Source of the DNA: Primula veris
Lineage: Eukaryota; Streptophyta; Magnoliopsida; Ericales; Primulaceae
NCBI GenBank assembly: GCA_963682055.1
Contig: OY821745.1
Coordinates: forward strand, 26,099,342-26,163,341
Direction of reading: 5' to 3'
Length of the DNA stretch: 64,000 bases
Positions 1-9,822 of the stretch are shown here, in pieces. Numbering within the stretch: the first letter of the stretch is position 1; each line of letters opens with the position of its first letter. Position numbers and translations under genes: made by a program. The notes below the pieces were generated by a model, which saw nothing but the letters and a program-made list of their open reading frames with translations, was not told the DNA's origin and did no database searches.

Positions 1-379
1 TAAAAGATATTTTCTCAATTTTTTGATGGATGTATTAAACACTGATATGTCTACTTGATGAGAAGTAAAGATAAATCAGTCGAGATATTCATTCAAGTAA
101 GAATGAATACGTGAATTCTATTGTTGAGGATTAAGGCTTGTCAGAAAACATGTTTAATCATGGGTGTTCTGTTGTGTTAATCTACCAACTTTAATCCATG
201 ATTAAGTGTTAATCATTAAATGATAGACTATTTTTGAAAGTGTTAGATATTGTCTAACTAGTTCCGAAATGGTATATTCACATGGATATGAATACATGAT
301 CAGTGTGATTGAAACGGTGAATATGAGACACCGTTCATATAATTGTGTTGATGGAATGACACCAATCGTTAAAGAACGA

Positions 380-1905
380 CTTATTATGCTCTCGAGCAAA
401 AATGTAGTTCTTAAACGATGAATATCATGTTGATAAGTTCAGGATTAAACTCTAAATTTGTACGGGAAGTGAGCTTTCCGCAAGCTATGTGTTGAACAAA
501 CTATCGCTTAGGAAGTTGGACCAAACAGTCAGAATTATAGAAGGCATGGTGCCTGACTATAAGTTCGTGAAAATTTGGTGCTACCTAAGAAAGGTCTCAA
601 TCTTGTTCCTTGAATGATTTGGATAGGATCGAAAACGGTAGATTGTGTGTTCTTCGGATAAGCACAAAATATAGTGCTGATCGGTTTCTAGTGCATAAGG
701 CACATGGCTTTAAAGTGATATAGAACATTGTTCTATGCCCGAGAAGCATATTTTCTAAAAAGAGAAATTTTTCCGAAAAAAAAAAACTCTAACGCCTGGC
801 GAGTGTGATCAATACGTTGAGGGTTCAAAGCATTACGCTACTCAAGACAAGTGAACACTCAAACGGTGCTGGAAAAGTGGGAAAGTGAATCTTGTAAGGA
901 AGATGAAGTGCCTCGGCATGGTAAAAGGGTAAGTAATGAAACTTCCTTTGTCCCTTGACCTTCATGAGCGAAGGTGAATCGACGATATTGAAATAATCAA
1001 TGTTATCCATATAATGTGTATATGGGAAGATGCCATCAAAAATGAGGTTGATAGGCACGTGAGAAATAAAATCAATTACTTTAAGTAAACTGACGGTTTT
1101 AATAATTTTAATGTCTATACTCTAATCTCTATGAAAAAACGCATCATTAATTAATGAGAACATGTGTTTTATAAATGGAGATCTAGAGAATTAGGAACAA
1201 CCCATTGGGTCGTGGTTCCGTGTAAAGTAAGCCAAGGTGCAAAAACTTGTTAAGTCAATATATGGACTAAAACAAACACCTAACTTATCATATGTAGTCT
1301 CTTGTGCGTCAAGAACTGCACTAGACCAGATATAGCCAACTCAGTGAGCATACCGAGTAGGTTTGCCAATGAGGCTTCTTTGATACATGAGGTATACTGC
1401 CAATCATGAACTGCATTATACGAGATGTCCAAAATATTTTTAGGGTATTTTGATACCAAATTTCTCGAACTTTAACAGTACAAGGTCTACGAGTGGATAT
1501 TTTTGTACTTAAAGAGGTCGCAGTCTCATGGAGGTATGTGAAACAGACATGCATAAGTGGATCAACTATGAAATCCGAATTCATAATGTTGTAGACACTG
1601 AATAAAGGCAGATTGGCTGAGAAGTTTTGGGAGGTATTCCAAGTGACCAAAATCTGTTCCCGCAATAAACGTGCACTGCTGCAGTCAGTCAGTTATTAAA
1701 CAGGATCAGAATAATTTGTATAATGGAAAGTCCCGATAAAGTCATGACATATTCGTCGGAGACACAAATCCGTAAGAGAAATTGCTAGCAAAAATTGTGG
1801 TATCCATAGACTTAGTAAGGTCTAAGGATAATAATGCGGATCCATATAAAAAATGCTTGACTCATGGAAGAGTCGGAGCATCATCGAGGGAAATGGGGGT
1901 TGAAG
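380..1905 (+). pseudogene. Degenerate Copia pol remnant (integrase C-terminus, RT, RNase H)
   Basis: Translating all three plus frames gives an ordered series of Copia pol motifs interrupted by many stops and frameshifts. They are an integrase tail (MNIMLISSGLNSKFVRE near 410-460), the post-integrase segment (FLVHK near 685), an RT entry segment (VVVPCKV near 1210), the RT motif SIYGLKQTP near 1255, CTRPDIA near 1318, and the RNase H motifs STSGYIF (about 1490) and KQTCISGSTMKSEF (about 1540). The end is YNGKSR near 1715 and NNADPYKKC near 1835, stopping at about 1905. The central RT, including the catalytic Asp-Asp region, is missing, so the copy is internally deleted. It is dead and old. 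The lineage was not assigned; it is not SIRE-like in wording. The 5' half lies outside the window. Confidence 0.85.
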
Positions 1906-2488
1906 CCCAATAAATTGGAAACCTTCACATAAGCTACCCAACCTGTACTGGAAATTTTAGTCACAAGTTCAATGGGAAAACTGAACTGTGCGGGTTACCG
2001 AACAAAGCACTCGAGAACATAAGTTCTCAGTCCATTTCTATGATGCAAGAGTGATAGACCTGTACCATTTTAAGGGTGATCATGAGACTCTTAATGAATC
2101 AAGTATCTCGAAGGTCGAGTGGGGTGAGTCAGGACACCTTTGACTTGAAAATCACCTATAACGAGTGTGTATGGCCGATACTATGTGATGAGCTAGGGCT
2201 AAATCGCTAGAGCACTCGGTTGAATTTGCCAAGACAGTCCAGGGCCAAATATGGACAACAACCAAATGGCTTAGTAAGTGGTGTAGAGAGGACACTGTGT
2301 GAGTATTACCCTGGTATGTACAAACGCTAAAGGGTTCAAGGCTTTAAGGCTACCCAATAGTAGCATATCAGATTTTACATCACTATGGCAGGTTCAAGGC
2401 GCGCGCTACCTGTCTTTATCCAGTGAATTCTCGTGGTTCTCTCGATTGCATTTAGGATGCACGTTGCATGTCAGTTAATTGCATTCAT
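1906..2488 (+). other. 3' internal non-coding part of the Copia remnant
   Basis: No reading frame is supported. The stretch joins the RNase H end to a polypurine tract and is best read as the untranslated 3' internal region of the same Copia element. Confidence 0.6.
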
Positions 2489-2497
2489 GTGGGGGAT
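2489..2497 (+). other. Polypurine tract of the Copia remnant
   Basis: GTGGGGGAT lies directly before TGTTGGAAAACCG, the usual plus-strand primer followed by an LTR start with TG. Confidence 0.7.
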
Positions 2498-2950
2498 TGT
2501 TGGAAAACCGAAACGGTTTTTGTAAGTGAATGCAATTTATTTATGTAACTTACAATGTTAATTGCCCCCCATTTATGGCATTATTGACATGTAACTCTTC
2601 ATATGTTTTTTGGTAAAAAGACATGCATATATCTATCTTTTCACAAGACAAGAAAAAGGAGAAAAGAAATGACGTGACATATACACACATTGACACACAT
2701 ACACATATGCATACATATAGAGAGAGAGTACCGCACCACCAACGGCCCGACCGTGGCTCGGTGCCGTTTCCGTCGAGTCACATGCGATAGGCGTTGTACC
2801 TTGGGAACGAAGTGCCCATTTAGCCAGAAGCAGAGGTGGCAGGGCAAATATCGTTTAAGGAAAATTACTTGCAGTTATCTCGTCTCGGACTTTAGTCTAT
2901 TTCGGTATCATTTACATTATTTTATGTTAAATATTGTATTTGATATTTAT
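2498..2950 (+). mobile_element. Probable 3' LTR of the Copia remnant, right edge not defined
   Basis: The LTR starts with TGTTGG immediately after the polypurine tract. The partner LTR is outside the window and no target duplication can be checked, so the end is only a guess from the drop into unrelated sequence before the helicase fragment. A CA/GA-rich simple stretch sits at about 2680-2725. Confidence 0.5.
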
Positions 2951-3000
2951 ATATTTGAGGAAACCATTTTCTGTTTATTTGTCTATTTATTTTTCCGTAG

Positions 3001-3885
<885 letters not shown>

Positions 3886-4465
3886 ATCATATATCAGCTG
3901 CCAATGCATGCCATTTTCTTCAGAGATGTGAGATCAAGAGCTTATGGAAAAACGAGTTTATTTCACGATCAAAGCAATGGAGTTATCAAATTAGTGCCTT
4001 TGTTATTTATGCTCAAGTTCTTTTTATTGTTTTCAAATCAATTTGGCAAGGAGTGTTAAAATATTCGAAGCATTATAGACGTGGGTACTCTTAACGTAAT
4101 TCCTATTTTTGCTTACTTTTATATTTTGCACATGTTGACCAAATGCATGAGATGAAATACGACGATTTATTCGGAAACCGTGTGGGTCCGAGTTGGTTAA
4201 AAAAAAAAAAAAAAAAACTTTGAAACCGATATAAAAAAGGGAGTTCTCAGTAACTTATAATAAATGCTTGTTCTCACACCGATGCAATGTGTGAAATAAG
4301 AGCATCCCTTCAGTGATTTTGCATTTTTAAACTCACAAACGAAATCTCATGACAAACCATTACGATTACTGTAGCAATGTTAAACAAACCAAAGGATGAA
4401 AATCCCAAAATTTAACAGTCTTTTAACCAACTATCAGAATATAAAAAAACTCAATGAGAATGCTC
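3886..4465 (+). other. Gap between helicase pseudogene and SEC61B; A19 run
   Basis: The left part may be the former 3'UTR of the helicase copy. A run of 19 A at 4199-4217 could be a retroposed poly(A) tail or a simple repeat. The right part, up to 4465, is the likely 3'UTR of SEC61B on the minus strand. No gene is seen. Confidence 0.5.
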
Positions 4466-4720
4466 TCAAGCCTCCCGACGAGCAAAATAAAGCTTGCCAA
4501 CAACATGAAGAATAGAAACAAACCCAATGAAACCGATACTCATGACAAGGACAACATTAGGGGAAATCTTAAGGCCCGGAGCGTCGTCCGTATAGAACTG
4601 AAGCATGTTGCTTCCACCACCGACAGCACCTCCGCCACCGCCATTTGTCGTCCTCCTCCTACGTAGGTTCGCAGCTGCTGCCGCCGCACTTCCTCTCTGG
4701 GGAGCTCCATTTGATGCCAT
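4466..4720 (-). CDS. SEC61B: Protein transport protein Sec61 subunit beta
   Basis: An 84-residue tail-anchored protein of the ER translocon, which partners Sec61 alpha and gamma in co-translational import. It has the plant layout: N-terminal [10 protein letters not shown], an Ala-rich and Arg-rich stretch (LRRRR), a Gly linker, the conserved cytosolic motif [17 protein letters not shown], then one membrane segment (about residues 56-77, [19 protein letters not shown]) and a short basic tail. Length is normal for the family. The ATG at 4720 is preferred over an upstream in-frame ATG at 4744 because a polypyrimidine tract and CAG acceptor (4725-4723) lie 2 bp before it, so the upstream ATG would be intronic. 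The frame is intact, so the gene is probably functional. The 5'UTR exon is probably about 3 kb upstream (7697-7790). Confidence 0.95.
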   Translation of the reverse strand: MASNGAPQRGSAAAAAANLRRRRTTNGGGGGAVGGGSNMLQFYTDDAPGLKISPNVVLVMSIGFIGFVSILHVVGKLYFARREA

Positions 4721-5066
4721 TTCTGAAGAAAAAAAGAGAAGCAATTTAGAAAAATAGCCACCTATTTGGCAATAAACAACTCATATAAAGATTTATCGAG
4801 ACAACTGAATTTAGAATATTCTAGCAGCTCCTGGATGGGGAACAACTCTAATCTATGGGTGTCCAAATGGACTTTATTTACAACATCTACATATATATTA
4901 TTTTGAAGATCGGCCATTTTTTTCCTGCTTGATTGGACGAATTTCAAAGAACCAAAAGTATACTAACAAATTGGCAGTCCTATCTTTCCAAACAGTTTTA
5001 ATACAAAAAGAATTCTTTAGAGCTCAAATATTCACTAATCATACAAGTCAATACAAAAAAAGCAAA

Positions 5067-5508
5067 GGTTAGAGTAATTATACCACATCAACTAAATATG
5101 ATCTAGTATGTTGTTTAATGAGTTACCCATGCTTACTATTACGAGTCCTTCTAATGGTAAGGTATAAAGGGGTTAACATGGTATCAGAGCGGGCCTAGCG
5201 ATATTGGGCTTACTTCCACCCATTTAATATGTCCGCTCGTAGTACCCTTCAAATGTCGGGCCACGAGCACAAGGGAGGAGTGTTAGAGTAGACCCTTGAA
5301 ATTGGGCTTACAAGCAAGTGGGATTGTTAGAGTAGACCCTTGAAGTGTTAGAGTAGGGGGAGTGTTAGAGTAATTATACCACATCGACTAAAATATGAAG
5401 GATCCTTGAAATGTCGGGCCACGAGCAAGTGGGAGTGACCCTTGAAATGTCGGGCCACGAGAAAGGGAGAGTATTAGAGTAATTATATCACGCCTATGAG
5501 GTTTAACA
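5067..5508 (+). mobile_element. TRIM-like miniature LTR element, rearranged
   Basis: A 112-bp unit (5067-5178) ends in TTAACA and is followed directly by TGGTATCAGAGC (5179-5190), the primer site matching initiator tRNA-Met. A second copy of its start (TGTTAGAGTAATTATACC) follows the purine tract AGGGGGAG at 5355-5362 and begins at 5363. A third, partial copy sits at 5472-5508. The internal part repeats the phrase AATGTCGGGCCACGAG three times. No coding capacity. No matching target duplication was found, so the right side is probably rearranged. Confidence 0.7.
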
Positions 5509-6177
5509 AAGACAAACATCACAGAACATATTAGACACAAATGTTTTTAACTACAACTTTTCCCCATGAAGGATTGGTAAATTGAGTTTGGATAAAACCA
5601 AATCTGTCCTGCATACCTCATGTCATTGATAATCAGTATCCTCCGGTCTTTTAAGGTTTTGTAAAATAGCTTAGTACGTTTTGGATAACTCCAACATTCT
5701 AGGATCACAAAAGCTCGAAAGTGAGTTAAAATGCACCTATTCTACAACACAAATCTTTCACATTTTCAATATATGGAGTACTCTGTTACAAAGCAACATC
5801 AATGTTTATGTCCTCTTCATATTGGATTACCAACAAAGAGAATGAATCTCCCTTGATGATTTGCATTCAAAACTAAGAAATTCAAGCAACAGAATATTAC
5901 GACTATGAGGAACACTTTCATGCTAAACCAGATCCTATTTTTTAAGAAATAACAGTATGTGGTCACCACATCAATCTTCAGTGACAATAGATTTCGCCTT
6001 AGAAGCAAACCCTTGTATTGACATCAACCGAGGGGGTAACTCCAAGCCTCCGTATTTAAATTCAAATGTAAAGGGATGCAAAAGACTAAATATTAAGTAA
6101 TTCCCATCTCATTGCAACCTTAGACTATTCTAATCCAACACAGGTCGACTAATTTTATATGAGATCTTAATGTACAC

Positions 6178-6395
6178 AATGACAGAACTAGCAATTTTAA
6201 ATGGGAAAGACTGATATTCTATATTTTTTTCCTCATACCCTACATGAGTTTTTTTCCGTAGTATGAGGGCCAAACACTAGTTTTTGAAGGTTTTGATCAA
6301 ACTAAATAAAAAATAATAATTATTTTCATCATTTTTTTAAATCAAAATTGGGGGGCGGCAACCAGACTACCTCCAACTAGTTCCTGCCCCTGGAT
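6178..6395. repeat. Degenerate short repeat resembling an hAT-type MITE
   Basis: It opens with AATGACAGAACTAGCAATTT and ends with TAGTTCCTGCCCCTGG, reminiscent of a common plant repeat with an AGTGGCGGAGC-like start and a CCCCCTGG-like end. Similar phrases occur at 15653-16150. No target duplication could be recognised. Confidence 0.3.
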
Positions 6396-6429
6396 GTACA
6401 TATGTAAATATAAGTAGTTCTACGAATAA

Positions 6430-7185
6430 AATATTGAGAAAATTAAGGATTGGACTATGAAAACAAAAGTATTTAAGGATTGGTCCGGCTATAAAATTTA
6501 ATTAAGGATTGATCCATTATTTCTGAAACTAATTAAGGATTGGACCATTTTCCCTAAATAACCAATAAAAATGTAAAAAATCAGAAAAAATGAAAAAATT
6601 CCAGAAAATAAAAATGCAAAAATGAAAAAATCAAAAAAATATGAAAAAATCAAAAATAAAAAATAAAAGAGGCAAAACCCTGAAAAAACACGATCATACA
6701 CTGTTTTTAAAATGACATAAAAAAGTTCAGACTGTTTTTAAAATGACTTAAAAAAGTTCATACTGTTTTTGGTTCAGACTGTTTTTAAAATGACTTAAAA
6801 TGGTTCAGACTGTTTTTAAAATGACTTAAAATAGTTCAGACTGTTTTTGGTTCAGACTGTTTTTTTTTTGCGTTTTTGGATTTTGTTGATTTTAGATTTT
6901 TGTTGATTTTATGAGATTTTTTTTTATTTTTTGGGATTTTTAAAAAAAAATTCATATTTTTTCGGGGTTTTGCCTCTTTTAATTTTTTTTGCGTTTTTTC
7001 ATATTTTTTTTATTTTTTCATTTTTGCATTTTTATTTTCTGGAATTTTTTTATTTTTTCTGATTTTTTACATTTTTATTGGTTAGTTAGGGGAAATGGAC
7101 CAATCCTTAATTAGTTTCAGTTTCATGGACCAATTCTTAAATACTTTTGTTTTCATGGCCCAATCCAAAATTTACCCTAAAATAT
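6430..7185. repeat. Long imperfect inverted repeat (foldback) inside the SEC61B intron
   Basis: The left arm (about 6430-6690) reads through ATTAAGGATTGGACC, CCAATAAAAATGTAAAAAAT and CCAGAAAATAAAAATGC. The right arm (about 6930-7185) is its reverse complement in the same order, with small gaps. The centre holds short tandem units. The arms are about 250 bp, long enough for a strong hairpin in RNA. It may be a foldback transposon or an inverted duplication. Confidence 0.75.
6700..6870. repeat. Tandem repeat in the foldback centre
   Basis: About five partial copies of a unit built from GTTCAGACTG, TTTTTAAAATGACTTAAAA and short spacers. Confidence 0.7.
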
Positions 7186-7696
7186 TAGCATATTTTAAAT
7201 AATCTAATCAATAAGAAAATACGACAACCCTGGCAAAAAAATTAATAACATACGTGATACAAAAATACTCATTCATTAAACGAATACCCATAAAACGCCT
7301 CACAATTTCAGATACGGCACTGAAAATAAAATAATTACATTACCATTTACCTAATAAATACCAAATTCTCAATGATACAATAAAATGCAACAACTGATTC
7401 CTTAACATAGAGTTTTTGAGGTAAGAATCATTTTCCTAAAATAATTACGTACGCGAGAACTAAATTAATTTAATCCCAATCACAAATAATCAATACTTAA
7501 CAAACCCAGAAACAGAAATTCGGTAAATCGTCGTATCCTTATGAAATTAAAAAATATCTAATGTTATCAGATAAGAGTCTAATGAATGACCAAAAAATTA
7601 AAATAATCGTGTCAAATATCGTAAAAATGTAGAAATTCAATGATATATAAAAAAGGGATACATAAATGAATAACATAATGTAATTGAAAAAGTTAC

Positions 7697-7790
7697 CTTA
7701 GATCGATTGGTAAGCTGACTATGTGAGAGAGAACAACGTTTTTGTTTTTGTTTTTGTTTTTTAAGAGAAAGAGAGGTTCCTTGTTTTTGT
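7697..7790 (-). other. Likely 5'UTR exon of SEC61B, with promoter beyond it
   Basis: On the minus strand this is a CT- and CAAAAA-rich leader ending in CGATCTAAG at a GT donor, typical of a plant 5'UTR. The transcription start is not defined; the AT-rich DNA above 7790 would hold the promoter. Confidence 0.45.
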
Positions 7791-8273
7791 TCTGTGAAGT
7801 TTTGATAAAAAATTATAATATTTAGATTATTATTTAAGTTTAAAAAAAATGCTAATTTGGTATCTGTCTTATGGTTCTTACTAATTTAGTACTTAATCTA
7901 CATGCATTTTTAAATTAGTATCCAAAATTTGTGTTTACGATCCGATCAAGTCATTTATATCCAATAATTGATATCAAATTGGAAAAAGTTTGTAAGTTTT
8001 TGTACTAGTATTGTAAGTTGGTTATCAAATTAGTAAAAGATGATAATATAAGTTATTAAACAAAATTTTTCTAAATAAAAAATAAAGCGGCAACAAGTAA
8101 GAATGACTTGATTGAAAATAAACCATTAAAGTTGGGTACCAATTTGGAAAAGTTGATAGGTTGGATCTGAAATTGCTAAAATAGGATCGGTTGGATACCA
8201 ATTTAATATTTTTTCTTTACTTTTTTTTGTTAAAAAGTTTGTGTTTAGTGTCCCATGTTTACCAAATTGTAAG
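7791..8273. other. AT-rich intergenic DNA
   Basis: No gene. Repeated phrases around AATTTGGTATC near 7851 and GGATACCAATTT near 8190 hint at an eroded inverted repeat, too weak to call. Confidence 0.3.
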
Positions 8274-8787
8274 CAGGGGTGACCAATAATCAGTTAATTC
8301 AATTTTTGGCAAAAATGCAACCAAACCAATTAAATTGCATTGATTCGGTTCTGTTTGGAAGCAAACTAATAAATGAAACCAAAACACTAAAAATTAGTTT
8401 GGTTCAGCTCGACTTAAACGGTCTGAATTTTGATTATTAAAAAAAGAAAGATGTGTTTAGAAAGAATCAACATGTTCTTGATGTAAAAAAAATGCTAATA
8501 ACAAATGAGTACATTAAACATAATAAATAAAACTCATTTTATATAAAACGGACCTACGAAAAGTAACAAAATGACATACACATTAAGTTATTCATAAATT
8601 ATAATAATATATTTAATATTTAGGAATTTATTTGTATAATCATAAACAATCGTTTCGGTTTAAAAACGCTCAACCTGTAAATCAAACCGGTTCTTTAATT
8701 TTTAAATCAAAACAAACCGAATGCCAATTGGTTTGGTTTGGTTTTTGGTCATTTCAGCATGGTTTGGTTGATTTAAGGTCACCCCTA
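8274..8787. mobile_element. hAT-type MITE
   Basis: A 514-bp non-coding unit with terminal inverted repeats CAGGGGTGACC / GGTCACCCCTA and GGTTTGGTTTGG-rich subterminal parts. Flanking 8-bp sequences ATTGTAAG (left) and CTCGTAAG (right) agree at six of eight positions, consistent with an eroded 8-bp hAT duplication. Confidence 0.75.
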
Positions 8788-9277
8788 CTCGTAAGTAGCC
8801 TTTAAAAATTAATGACAAAGGAAAAAGAAAGAAATAAATAAATGTTACCCATCTAACTGAAAAAATCTGATCTAACGACATTATGGGTCAGACCTAATGT
8901 TATCTATCACCTTCAGTGATATCGTATTCGTGAAGAGTTTTGTCTCATGTTAATGAATGGAGTTGATATTTCATTATTTGTTAATAATCGAAAATATTAA
9001 ACTTTTAATCTGTTTTCTCTTTGTTACAAAGTAGAAGTATTTGTCTTGTTAACTGGCATAGAATAGAGTTACCATTGTTCCGAGATTAGTACCATAATTG
9101 AGCTAACCCAGGTGGGTAGTTGAGTACATCACTTTGTTTGCCCGTCTGATTTATAAAACACTTGCTTTTAAATAAAATTACGTATAATTAAATCATATAT
9201 AAATACTGGATATAAACATATAAATTTTCCATTATGTAACCATTTTCATCCAAAACTTGAAAAACAATATACTGTAA
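8788..9277. other. Intergenic DNA without recognisable content
   Basis: AT-rich; I see no gene or repeat. Confidence 0.3.
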
Positions 9278-9286
9278 CATTGATTA

Positions 9287-9455
9287 GAGGGCGGATTTTT
9301 GCACTACAAAAATTCTGTTTTCACTTCAAAACTGTAATTTTTTTTTACAGTATGTAATTCGGAATTACAGATTAGGTGTAGAATTACCAAAATATCCCTG
9401 TGTTTTTCAAACTGGAAAAAAATCGAGTGGGGTTGGCCGACCGATCGGCCAACCC
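9287..9455 (+). repeat. Left terminal inverted repeat of the MULE, then palindrome cluster
   Basis: Pairs with 15121-15366 through blocks such as ACAAAAATTCTGTTT, TGTAATTCGGAATTACA, AGAATTACCAAAATA and GTGTTTTTCAAACTG. From 9428 to 9620 the sequence is packed with GGCCGACCGATCGGCC-like palindromes, which could be transposase binding sites. Confidence 0.9.
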
Positions 9456-9822
9456 CATTGGATTTTTTTTCCAGTACTGTTCGATCGATCGCCAACAATA
9501 AAAAAGTTCCAGTGAGCTTGGCCGACCGATCGGCCAGTCTGTTCGATCGGTTGGCCAACCTCATTGGAATTTTGTTATTGTTGGCCGACCGATCAGACAG
9601 ACTGGCCGATCGGTCGGACAATGCGCTTTTTCAGTCTACATGTATGAAAATCCCTCAAAAATAAACATACCCACTCATTTCACCATCACTCTATCACCCT
9701 ATATTTCACCATTTTCATCAAAAATGATCAATTCTTCTATAAAATCGCGTTTTTTTGTTAGACACAAAATAAACATAAGTAATTATTATCCATTTTTTTG
9801 CTCGTTTAACATAAGGTTTGGT

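Larger units (their letters stand above)
4723..7696 (-). other. Probable 5'UTR intron of SEC61B
   Basis: On the minus strand an AAG/GTAACT donor at 7697/7696 faces a T-rich CAG acceptor at 4723, 2 bp before the ATG. The 2974-bp intron carries a TRIM-like element, an hAT-like remnant and a foldback repeat, listed separately. The rest is AT-rich with no gene. Splicing is inferred, not shown. Confidence 0.55.

Noticed and set aside
4540..4761. A second minus-strand frame over SEC61B
   Set aside because: It is the +1 shadow of the SEC61B exon, with no conserved motif.
5179..5190. A tRNA-Met gene suggested by TGGTATCAGAGC
   Set aside because: Only the 12 bases matching the tRNA 3' end are present, placed after an LTR-like unit, as for a primer site.
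9302..9315. CACTACAAAAATTC resembling a CACTA transposon end
   Set aside because: It is inside the MULE left terminal repeat, has no subterminal repeats or partner end, and its counterpart on the right reads CATTACAAAAATTC.
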